This document shows positions 17,696 through 26,095 of a stretch of DNA of 64,000 nt, piece by piece. A model generated the notes under the pieces. The model saw only the letters and a list, made by a program, of their open reading frames with translations. It ran no database searches and was not told the origin of the DNA. A program made the translations under genes and the position numbers. Source of the DNA: Paramoeba atlantica (taxonomy: Eukaryota; Discosea); NCBI GenBank assembly GCA_977017575.1, contig CDRNVI010000039.1, forward strand, positions 124,001-188,000, given 5' to 3'. Position 1 is the first letter of the stretch. The number at the start of each line of letters is the position of its first letter.

Positions 17696-18093
17696 ATTAT
17701 AGGTCTATTTTACCTTGAAAGACAATCTTTCATTATTCATATCCGATGGAAAGGATCGTAAGAATAGAATCTAACGATTTGACGCAGAAACTCTCCTCCA
17801 TCCCACACGAGAACGATGATCGACATAAACGTCTTGCTGACTGTAGCGTACACCGAGCCACAGCACGCGAACGGGATCGTGATTGGGGAATTATTCAGGA
17901 TGCTCTCAAAATTCAGGATACGAAAGAAGTAACGAAAGAAGCAGCGACTCCGCAAACTATGGAGATCGCACGAGATAGTTGGAGATCTCTGGGGATCATT
18001 TTTGTGCACCCAAAGAGGCCACTTGCATACTCTCCGCTGCTAACGTTGCAACTTTTTATATTTTTTAAGAATGAGAATTATGATTTTACGTCA
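17696..18093. other. DNA between the paired repeats
   Basis: A plus-strand frame crosses it (17746-18096) but has no recognisable domain. CGAAAGAAG(T/C)AACGAAAGAAG is a short duplication. It may be the body of an element whose ends are the flanking repeats. Confidence 0.35.
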
Positions 18094-18218
18094 TGAAAAA
18101 GTGCCTGTCAATGTTCAATCGACAAAATCTGAGAATAGTAACGAAAAGCGATAAAAACGCCGTTTTTTCTGTGTCAATGTACAACTCAGCATTCTGAGAA
18201 TAGTGACGTTTACTGTAA
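18094..18218 (+). repeat. ~120-bp imperfect direct repeat, right copy
   Basis: Partner of 17569-17695. It ends 20 bases before the AROM stop codon, so it may lie within the AROM 3' UTR. Confidence 0.7.
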
Positions 18219-18237
18219 TTACGCCCAACTTCTGCTT

Positions 18238-21200
18238 TTATGATTTTAGACTACCGGAGTGCAATAGGTCCCTTAAAAGCTGCACTGATATGCGGTGACC
18301 TACCCAAAACCAAAGTTGATCAATTGCCTGTTCAAACAAAATTTCCAAACCCGAAACTAGAGTGCAAGTTGGATGATAGGCTCGAACAAAACTAAGAAAT
18401 GGAGTTAGTGCGGAACAGCAATCGTGCTCTTTCGAACGAATAATTTGTCCAGAATATAGAATTTGAGGGGGACATGAAGCACTCTGTGTGGCAGTGTACG
18501 AAAGATCCACCGCAAGACAATTTCCGGTTTGAAACAAACTATCTGGATAAGAAACAACAGCATGACCAGGAACTGTCGAAATCACGACGGAGGCCCCGCC
18601 AGAACTTTCTTGAAAAGAACAAAGAGAAAAATAATTAATTAAATTAAAATCCAAAATCGTTAAGCTTTCTCCAAGTCCCTGTGAAGTAAACCAAGATAGA
18701 AGCTGTTTCGCACGTTTTAATGAACGGTTCAAAATAAAAATTCGGGTGCAACCAAAGTGTAGTAAAGCGTAAACAGCTGACCGAGCCGAACCGCCAGCCC
18801 CCAAAACATATCCTCGTGTTTCATGAAAGGAATTCACAGGGCAAGATGATAATTCTGAGCATCTCTGAAGATGCCAGTGCCTTAGAAAACGGAAGATTGC
18901 CACCCAATCTGTATTTTCACCGTAGAATGCATCTGCCTCATCCACTGAACCATACTTACGAGCAATCGTATTGATGCACCCAATAATTTGTGCATGTGGG
19001 CTGACATTCCGTAACATTTGAAAGGCCTTTTCCTTGTGAGGTATAGTAATGGAAGCGCCACGAAATGTAGGATCTTCCAAAAGTTGTCCCCACGCCTGAT
19101 CAAAATCAGGACAGTCCACCACGTGATAACTGTGTGGCAAACCAAGAACATGGAACGCCGTGCGATGTAATGTAGGAGAATAAGAATAAGAAATTTGGTC
19201 GCCTACAACATAAAATGTACCGGGAAGTGTCAAGCCGAGCTGTGCTCGCAGCTGATTCATCGCGTGTAGGGTGAGTTGACCAGAGGCCGCGGGAAAAGGG
19301 AGCAACTCGTGGGTGACGGGAGAAAGTATTGTGCCCAGAATGCGTGAAAGAGCCCCGCCGGAGGCAGATGATACTGCCAAAAAAGGTAGACGGTTGTGTA
19401 GAACGGAGGACAGTAATTGTTGAAAACGGTACTGATCGGAGGGACGTGACAAGCCAAGAACAATTTTAACAATGTCACAGCCTGATTGGAGCAGTGAGAA
19501 AACAACGTCGAGGATGTTGAGTTCCGAGAAGGTGATGGAGGGGTCGTGATAGGACCCGACAATGAGAGTCACAAGGGGGAAATGTTGAGGGAGGGAGTAG
19601 GACTGCGCAAGAGAAAGGATGCAGAAAGCATCACGGTTACCATCGTCGAAACGTTGAGGAGATAAAGAAGCATGCTCGATATCGACGAATTCGCAACCAT
19701 AGCGTAGAGCAAGAGAGATCAATTTGGCGTAGTGCTCCGTTGTACCAACGAACTTGCCACCTTGTTGTACTGACCGTACAGTGAATAAAAGATAAAGGTC
19801 TGGGGTAAGAAAACGCAAATATTGAATTTCCTTGGCAACATTTTGAATGCCCGTCGCGCTGTCTTCTAGCAGGTCCGCTCGCAGCTCAACAACGTCGCAT
19901 CCAGCAACCAGTCGCGGAAAATCCCTTTTTAGATGTTGCTCTGACGAAAAATTGTAAGTGGGCAACGTAAGAGATAGCATGTGGGAGCTACGTAAACACT
20001 GAGAATCCCAACGCTTCGTGCTGGAAATAAAATTCAAAAACCGTTCCAAGATATTGACATTTGATTCAATGGAGAAATCGCCTTTGCATTTTACAGACGA
20101 ATTCTCAGACTTTGAAAAACCAAGTATCAAGTACTCATAAGATGTGGCCTTACGCATTTCAGACAGTGCTTTTTCGGAAAGGTGATTAATCCCGTAATCA
20201 TCTAATACAAGAGTACTACACGATAGTTGGCGCACGGGACGTAGTACACTCTCTAAAGTTGAATCAAAAAAGGAAACATTTGATGAAGTGTCTGCTGGAC
20301 GAAAAAGAAGAGAAGACCAAAGCTCAGAATCAAAAAGAGGCGGACATAGGATTAGAGTAACATTTTGTGTGACTTTTGGATGCTGGGCTGGTAGCTTCGC
20401 TAGCTCAGACTTAAAATTCAAAAATATGTTCGGCTCATTAGTCACTAGCTTCCATGAGGATTCTGATAAATCGAGTAAATTCCATCCTTGCGTTCTGTTA
20501 AGCTCACACAGCACTCGCACACACGCGCGCAAGTTTTTTAGATCAATAGAGTTGTTGTAAGGAACAAGATGTAGAACCGTATTTTGAGGCGTGCGGAATT
20601 CAGGGACTCGGCACGTCTTCATTCCTCGTGGTTTCCCAAGTGCGTCACCCAACCCAACGAAGGAAGACGACAAGGAAGATTCAATCGCATCCGTTCCACT
20701 CGCTTTGAGCGAAAGGTGAAAAATTCGGTTCAAGTGGTCCCAAAACTCCGGATAAGTTTTTTCTACACACCATGGGTCGACTATCGTAAGTCCCCCCGGA
20801 ATCCGACAGGACAATATTGCAAATGACATTGCGATGCGGTGATCGCCGTAGCAATAGATGGGCTGAGACTGCCTCATGGAGGCAAATGACTTACTGTGAA
20901 TATCTATCCCATCGTCAGTCTCCTGCGCGTGTACGCCTAGCTTACGCAGTTCCGTGACCATCGCTTGGATACGGTTACTCTCCTTCAAACGTTGAGAGGC
21001 AATTCCTGTGATACGATGCACCAAGCTCACGAAACCCTCATCATTGGATACCACGCTCCCTCTTGTTATTCCACACAACAGCACAGCGGCGGTCATAAAC
21101 GTATCCGAGAGTGCACCCATGTCGATACAAAATCCAGTATTCGACCGCAGACCGTTACCCCCGTTCGAGGCAACCACCACTTTCCTGGCCTCCATACGCA

Positions 21201-24042
21201 CCTCACACCCGAGGGGGCGCAACACGGTGGTCGCAAAGGCCAAATCACCCTGGGTGCGGGACGCGGTCCCCAGGCCCGGAATCACCACCGTGGGGCCACA
21301 GGGGTGAAGCACAGCGAGTGCCATCCAGTAGGATGCGCTGGTCGCGTCGGGCTCGATGAAATACGTCCCGGGGCTGTGGTACGCGCTGGGGGTGGGAATC
21401 GAGTAGGAAAGGGTTTGTGTGGGAGTGTCCCATGTGGGGGTGATGTCAAAACCAAAGTCACGCATCACAGAGAGTGTCATGTTTACGTAGGGAAGGGGAG
21501 GGGGAAGGGGAAGGGGTGTGGGGCTCGGGGTGTGGGGCTGTTGTTCGTCCGTACAGTGTTGTGCGAGGGTATTAAGATTCATAGAGGAAAGGGAGGAGGA
21601 AGTGTGCTGTAAAGGGTGGGAAAGTTTGCTTGAGAATCCAAAGGCGCGCAACAGAAGTGGAGATGGGGAAGGGGTGGTGTGAGGCTGACTGCACAGAAAA
21701 GGTGACACGATAAGAAGGGAGGAAAGGTATTGTGAGGATAAAGAAACATCAATGTCAAGGGTTCTTTGTAAGGACTCCAGTCGATGTTGTAAGTCGAATG
21801 AGGGATACATGCGCAAAGGAAAGTGTAGTCGGCTAGCGTCCAGTGGTTCGTTTGTTGAAGATGAATCGTATTCACCGTCTTCTAAACAAGAAAAGCGTGC
21901 GCCTAAGTCGTGCAACACTTTAAGTAAAGGGAAAATAGGACGGCATTGATTCATTCGTTGACATCCTGTGATTTGTGTGTAGCTGTAATTTTTGTTTTGC
22001 CCTTTGCGATGTTTCGAAGATTTAGTAGTCGTAGACATATCTCTGGAACAAATCTCTTCTCTGTAATCTTCATCAGAAGCAGCAACGCCCAACTCCCAGC
22101 TACTGAAATATAACAAACAAATGGGGAGTAAAAACCGAGACACGATGCCACTGTTGCCGACATAGAGATTTAGAGAACTTGAACTCATTGCGTTCATATT
22201 AAAGTCATCGAAAGACCAATCATGAGGTGAGTGTCCTTGGACAGTAATTGTGTCATCCAAAGAGTGAAAGCGGAAAGGAAAAGTGAAGACGCGTGAACAC
22301 TGTTCGGAATCTGCGCTGTTCTTTTTATCAGATTTCGGGGTAGAATGCTGCTGTAAAAAGTGGCTCAGTTTTTTCAAAGCCTCAATCATTAATAAAGTAT
22401 CAACACTGTACAATAAGCCGTGAAGAGTACATTTCGTGCCACCGAGGAATGCAATAGCCAGTGCGCGATTACTGATCGATTTGCTTCCTGGAGGTGTGAT
22501 GTGTATTTCCTTAGGAATAATGTCTTGACCTATGCCAACGTGCCATGCAGTGCAGTTTACAGACCAAAGAATTAAATCAAGAGAGACGTACCGCGGAGAA
22601 CTTTTACAACACATTCCGAGGCGTTCGAGAAGAACTACCTTGATTTCAGAATTTTGGTTTTTCTTATCACGATACAGAAATGAAATAAAGCGACTCAGGT
22701 TAGAATCGTGTTTCTTTTCCCTGAAGCTAAATTCCTCATAGTGGTCCTCAAAAAATAGCGAACTAGGTGAAGTGATCGGAAGCCCACACGAAGTCAAGAC
22801 ATGCTGCATACGCTGAAGCAAACTAGGCTGCAAAATACCAAGTCTACGTGAGATTCGTCCCTCGGCGACAAGCCCTATACTTACTGCTTCGCCGTGGAGT
22901 AAATAATCAGGAGAAGGAACCTGATCTGAATATGAGGTGTCAGTATAAGTTGAACCTAGACAGCCAAATTTAGCATTGCTTCGGCGCTCGTAACTGGAAT
23001 GGAGAAGGTCGTACGTATATTCTAAAGCGTGGCCAACTGTGTGGCCCAAATTTAACAAACAGCGAGACCCGTTCTGAGACTCTGTGAGATCACCTTGAAT
23101 CAACAACATTTTAAGAGAAATACTTTGGAGAATAATTTCATGCCAAACTGAGTCTGGAATACGTCTTGCACTCTCTGCACTACGAAGCGAAGGTGCCAAT
23201 AACTCAACTTGATCAAAAAAAGAAGTCTTGCCACAAAGCAAGGCAGATTTCACCACTTCAGCAAATCCGTTGCGAAGCTCACGAACCGAAAGTGTCCCCA
23301 AAAATGAGATCGAAACCAACGTCAGGTGCGCGGGATAGAACGACCCAAAAAGATTTTTTCCTGCAGCGCTATTAATCGCGGTCTTCCCTCCAACCGAACT
23401 ATCAACCATACTCAGTAAACTTGTTGGGACATAAACCCAGCGCACGCCACGAAGAAACGTGGACGCCACAAACCCGACCAGGTCCCCCACAACCCCACCC
23501 CCGAGGGCGACCAACACACACTGTCGGTCACAACGCGAGGCCACCAGAAAGTCTTCTAGAGCGTCACGAACCTGTCGACATTTTGCGCCCTCTCCTGCAG
23601 GAATACAAAACGTTTGTATCGGAGAGGTGCTGCGAGCGTTAATGCATTTATCCGATTGTGGTGAAACCAAAAACTCGTTAAGATACGCCTCGAGGGATTC
23701 TGTTACGGCAGGTTGCCAGATTTCGCCCACCCTGGTGTCCGAGATGAGCACATAGGATGAGGCGTCGGAAAAAAGAGAATGGAGGGCGTTTTGTAGAGAA
23801 GAGGTCGAAAAATGGGGGCCGCAATCCGAGGATGCATTTGTGTTGGTTGTTGTATCGGAACGAGATGGAAGGCACTGAAAAAGGTTACATTTGGGGTGCG
23901 AGTGAGAGCCGTAGTGAGTTTCAAGCGTTCTAGTTATTTTCTCTTTTGTGAGATAAACAATGGAACGGGTGTCTTTTCCATGTGTTTCCAACGTTGTATC
24001 AGAGTCTACCCATTTCCATCCCTTTTCACACTCGCAAAACAT
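18238..24042 (-). CDS. Pentafunctional AROM polyprotein with degenerate shikimate kinase
   Basis: 1934 residues from ATG at 24042. The frame also runs back to a TTG at 24051. Order: 3-dehydroquinate synthase (~1-400; GGGVVGD, SVGGKT, zinc ligands in AEVVK, GHTVGHALE, HGEAVSIG); EPSP synthase (~515-1110; PGSKSISNRA, SLSSQYLSSLL, LKESNRI, GDHRIAMS); kinase position (~1115-1345); type I dehydroquinase (~1350-1600; ELRAD, GSYHD His, DIVKIVLG Lys); shikimate dehydrogenase (~1605-1934; SYSPTLH, IPHKE, ENTDW, GAGGSARSA). Where the kinase P-loop GMRGAGKTT should be, the protein reads VLHLVPYNNSIDLKNL, and no GxxGxGK(S/T) exists anywhere in the segment. The EPSPS loop GNAGTA is GNSGIV. AROM carries DAHP-derived carbon to chorismate in the cytosol. 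The intact 5.8 kb frame argues for selection. A separate kinase may exist elsewhere. Confidence 0.96.
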   Translation of the reverse strand: MFCECEKGWKWVDSDTTLETHGKDTRSIVYLTKEKITRTLETHYGSHSHPKCNLFQCLPSRSDTTTNTNASSDCGPHFSTSSLQNALHSLFSDASSYVLISDTRVGEIWQPAVTESLEAYLNEFLVSPQSDKCINARSTSPIQTFCIPAGEGAKCRQVRDALEDFLVASRCDRQCVLVALGGGVVGDLVGFVASTFLRGVRWVYVPTSLLSMVDSSVGGKTAINSAAGKNLFGSFYPAHLTLVSISFLGTLSVRELRNGFAEVVKSALLCGKTSFFDQVELLAPSLRSAESARRIPDSVWHEIILQSISLKMLLIQGDLTESQNGSRCLLNLGHTVGHALEYTYDLLHSSYERRSNAKFGCLGSTYTDTSYSDQVPSPDYLLHGEAVSIGLVAEGRISRRLGILQPSLLQRMQHVLTSCGLPITSPSSLFFEDHYEEFSFREKKHDSNLSRFISFLYRDKKNQNSEIKVVLLERLGMCCKSSPRYVSLDLILWSVNCTAWHVGIGQDIIPKEIHITPPGSKSISNRALAIAFLGGTKCTLHGLLYSVDTLLMIEALKKLSHFLQQHSTPKSDKKNSADSEQCSRVFTFPFRFHSLDDTITVQGHSPHDWSFDDFNMNAMSSSSLNLYVGNSGIVSRFLLPICLLYFSSWELGVAASDEDYREEICSRDMSTTTKSSKHRKGQNKNYSYTQITGCQRMNQCRPIFPLLKVLHDLGARFSCLEDGEYDSSSTNEPLDASRLHFPLRMYPSFDLQHRLESLQRTLDIDVSLSSQYLSSLLIVSPFLCSQPHTTPSPSPLLLRAFGFSSKLSHPLQHTSSSLSSMNLNTLAQHCTDEQQPHTPSPTPLPLPPPLPYVNMTLSVMRDFGFDITPTWDTPTQTLSYSIPTPSAYHSPGTYFIEPDATSASYWMALAVLHPCGPTVVIPGLGTASRTQGDLAFATTVLRPLGCEVRMEARKVVVASNGGNGLRSNTGFCIDMGALSDTFMTAAVLLCGITRGSVVSNDEGFVSLVHRITGIASQRLKESNRIQAMVTELRKLGVHAQETDDGIDIHSKSFASMRQSQPIYCYGDHRIAMSFAILSCRIPGGLTIVDPWCVEKTYPEFWDHLNRIFHLSLKASGTDAIESSLSSSFVGLGDALGKPRGMKTCRVPEFRTPQNTVLHLVPYNNSIDLKNLRACVRVLCELNRTQGWNLLDLSESSWKLVTNEPNIFLNFKSELAKLPAQHPKVTQNVTLILCPPLFDSELWSSLLFRPADTSSNVSFFDSTLESVLRPVRQLSCSTLVLDDYGINHLSEKALSEMRKATSYEYLILGFSKSENSSVKCKGDFSIESNVNILERFLNFISSTKRWDSQCLRSSHMLSLTLPTYNFSSEQHLKRDFPRLVAGCDVVELRADLLEDSATGIQNVAKEIQYLRFLTPDLYLLFTVRSVQQGGKFVGTTEHYAKLISLALRYGCEFVDIEHASLSPQRFDDGNRDAFCILSLAQSYSLPQHFPLVTLIVGSYHDPSITFSELNILDVVFSLLQSGCDIVKIVLGLSRPSDQYRFQQLLSSVLHNRLPFLAVSSASGGALSRILGTILSPVTHELLPFPAASGQLTLHAMNQLRAQLGLTLPGTFYVVGDQISYSYSPTLHRTAFHVLGLPHSYHVVDCPDFDQAWGQLLEDPTFRGASITIPHKEKAFQMLRNVSPHAQIIGCINTIARKYGSVDEADAFYGENTDWVAIFRFLRHWHLQRCSELSSCPVNSFHETRGYVLGAGGSARSAVYALLHFGCTRIFILNRSLKRAKQLLSWFTSQGLGESLTILDFNLINYFSLCSFQESSGGASVVISTVPGHAVVSYPDSLFQTGNCLAVDLSYTATQSASCPPQILYSGQIIRSKEHDCCSALTPFLSFVRAYHPTCTLVSGLEILFEQAIDQLWFWVGHRISVQLLRDLLHSGSLKS

Positions 24043-24051
24043 TTTCAGCAA

Positions 24052-24430
24052 AAATCAGTCATGAGCTCTGCAACGCGTAAATAGTTTCTAAGGAGGGAAA
24101 AAACATTTTCTATATCCAGAGGAATCATTACTTTAAAAAGTCGAAGCTATGGAGTTGTAAAACTATCAAACAAATATTGTCATGTTGCCAAAAGCCTAAA
24201 AGTAGAAAAAAACATTAAAATGTGTTGTTTAAGCCGAATGCAGATGCAAAATATTAATGATTAGCCTTTCAAAAGAAAATCAATCAAGCGAATAAAAATG
24301 AAACGATGCAAGTTCCATATTCCCGTAACCTTATTCCCGTACACTCACAAATGTAGTAAATGTGTAACTCACCAATGCATTACCCGAAAATCAACCCCTT
24401 CATCCACCCCCTTTCACTACCCCCCAACCC
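24052..24430. other. AROM 5' leader / E2 gene 3' flank
   Basis: AT-rich, with no gene. It contains the putative splice acceptor described separately and a 5-codon upstream ORF (ATGACTGATTTTTGCTGA) that ends just before the AROM ATG. Confidence 0.5.
24088..24105 (-). promoter_or_regulatory. Putative trans-splice acceptor for AROM
   Basis: In gene sense, GTTTTTTCCCTCCTTAG lies 46 bases before the ATG: a pyrimidine tract followed by AG. It fits an SL acceptor in a polycistronic unit. It could also be a conventional 3' splice site of a 5' UTR intron. Confidence 0.5.
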
Positions 24431-26005
24431 TCACTCCTCCACCGACCTCCGCGCGAGCTGCCTCACCTTCCTCTCATACCCCCTCCGGTCCTCCCTCCAC
24501 TGCCTCGCGGCCTCCACATTCGCCGGGCTCTCCCCGTTCGGCGCATCCAGCATCGACAGCACACTGAGCAGTATGCTCCCGACGGTGTGGACCGGGGACC
24601 AGCGCTCCTTGGCGCTCTCGTACCCGAACGCCCCCTCCCCCGGGCTGTGGAGGATACTCACGCAGACCTCCCCGCTGGGGTAGATGTTGGGGTGCCACAT
24701 GGGGGTGAGGAAGACCATGGTCGGGGGGGCGTTCGGGTAGGTCCGGGGGAAGGACAGCGTGGCACGGAACAGGCCCCCGTCGTGGGGGGTGTCGTGGGGG
24801 CCGACGAGCAGGACGTCCCACAGGAAGGGGTTGGCGTCGTCCCGGAGACCGGCGGAGAGGCCGGGGAGGGGGTGGCGCTGGAGGTCACGGAGCTGGGAGA
24901 GCAGGAGGAGGGTGGCGTGACGGGTGGTGGGGTTGGGGGGGAGGGCAGGGGGAGGGGGGGTAGAGGTACGCGTAGGGGCAGAGGGGTGGGTAGGGGTAGG
25001 GGTAGAGGGGTGGGTAGGGGTAGAGGTGTGGGTACGCGTAGTGGTAGATGTGTGGGTACGAGTAGTGGTAGAGGGGTTGGTAGGGGTAGAGGTGTGGGTA
25101 CGCGTAGTGGTAGATGTGTGGGTACGAGTAGTGGTAGAGGGGTTGGTAGGGGTAGATGTGTGGGTACGCGTAGTGGTAGAGGGGTTGGTAGAGGTAGGGG
25201 TAGAGGTGTGGGTACGCGTAGTGGTAGGGGGGTTGGTAGGGGTAGATGTGTGGGTACGCGTAGTGGTAGAGGGGTTGGTAGAGGTAGGGGTAGATGTGTG
25301 GGTACGCGTAGTGGTAGGGGGGTTGGTAGGGGTAGATGGGTTGGTTGGAGTAGTGGTAGAGGTGTTGGTAGGGGTAGTGGTAGAGGGGTCGGTAGAGGTA
25401 GGGGTAGATGTGTTGGTAAGAGTAGTGGTAGAGGGGTTGGTAGAGGTAGGGGTAGATGTGTGGGTAGGAGTAGTGGTAGAGGGGTTGGTAGAGGTAGGGG
25501 TAGATGTGTTGGTAAGAGTAGTGGTAGAGGGGTTGATAGGAGTAGTGGTAGCTGAAGGGGTAGCAGTGTTAGTAGGGGCAGTTGTAGTGGGAGACGTGGT
25601 GGTAGTGGTCGGGGTAGTGGTCGACGTGTTCGTACGGTCAGTGGTAGGTGTGTTGGTACGAGTACGGGTAGCTGAAGGGGTAACGGGGTTGATAGTGATG
25701 GAAAAGGGGGTAGAGGTGTTGGTACCGGTATTGGTAGAGGTGATATTAGGGGTAGGAGTGGATGTGTTAGTACGGGTAGGGGTAGAGGTGTGGGGGAGAG
25801 AGCATTGGGGGAGGGAAGAAGGAGAAGTGGTATTGTCAGGGTGGCGGTTGGGTGAGGACGTGACAAGAGGACGTGAAGCACGGGAGCAGGTAGGAGGGTG
25901 GGGCAGGGGTGGGGTAGTCATCGCTTGGGTAGAGTTTGCGTGCAGGTTGGATAGGCGTTGAGCAGAGTGGGTGTTGTTTTTTGTGGAAGTTCTTTTGCGG
26001 GGCAT
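24431..26005 (-). CDS. Ubiquitin-conjugating enzyme, UBE2G/Ubc7 type, with Thr/Ser/Pro repeat arm
   Basis: 524 residues from ATG. The last ~170 are a UBC fold: [53 protein letters not shown] with the active Cys, then [23 protein letters not shown]. That last block is the acidic-loop insertion typical of UBE2G1/UBE2G2 (yeast Ubc7), which make Lys48 chains in ER-associated degradation. The first ~345 residues are unlike any E2 I know: tandem units such as [16 protein letters not shown] encoded by a minisatellite (24960-25560). No signal peptide is visible, so secretory O-glycosylation is doubtful. GC content is far above that of neighbours. A start inside the repeat cannot be excluded, but no later in-frame ATG precedes the UBC domain. 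Confidence 0.9.
   Translation of the reverse strand: MPRKRTSTKNNTHSAQRLSNLHANSTQAMTTPPLPHPPTCSRASRPLVTSSPNRHPDNTTSPSSLPQCSLPHTSTPTRTNTSTPTPNITSTNTGTNTSTPFSITINPVTPSATRTRTNTPTTDRTNTSTTTPTTTTTSPTTTAPTNTATPSATTTPINPSTTTLTNTSTPTSTNPSTTTPTHTSTPTSTNPSTTTLTNTSTPTSTDPSTTTPTNTSTTTPTNPSTPTNPPTTTRTHTSTPTSTNPSTTTRTHTSTPTNPPTTTRTHTSTPTSTNPSTTTRTHTSTPTNPSTTTRTHTSTTTRTHTSTPTNPSTTTRTHTSTTTRTHTSTPTHPSTPTPTHPSAPTRTSTPPPPALPPNPTTRHATLLLLSQLRDLQRHPLPGLSAGLRDDANPFLWDVLLVGPHDTPHDGGLFRATLSFPRTYPNAPPTMVFLTPMWHPNIYPSGEVCVSILHSPGEGAFGYESAKERWSPVHTVGSILLSVLSMLDAPNGESPANVEAARQWREDRRGYERKVRQLARRSVEE
24960..25560. repeat. Coding minisatellite in the E2 gene
   Basis: Repeats of GGTAGAGGGGTTGGTAGGGGTAG and GTGTGGGTACGCGTAGTG on the plus strand (Thr/Pro/Ser codons on the minus strand). 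All length changes appear to be in threes, since the frame stays open throughout. Confidence 0.85.
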
Positions 26006-26011
26006 GGGTGA

Positions 26012-26038
26012 CTGGAAAAGACAAAAGGAAATGAAAAA
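26012..26038 (-). promoter_or_regulatory. Putative trans-splice acceptor for the E2 gene
   Basis: In gene sense, a 25-base pyrimidine-rich tract (TTTCCTTTTGTCTTTTCCAG at its end) stops at AG only six bases before the ATG. It is the clearest acceptor-like site in the window. Confidence 0.6.
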
Positions 26039-26095
26039 TGGCTAAGTGAGGAATGGCAAGAGAAGTATTTCAGATAAACTATTTTAGACGAAAAA

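Noticed and set aside
24587-25961. Long plus-strand frames rich in Gly/Arg/Val ([10 protein letters not shown])
   Set aside because: Antisense shadow of the Thr/Ser/Pro minisatellite in the E2 gene.
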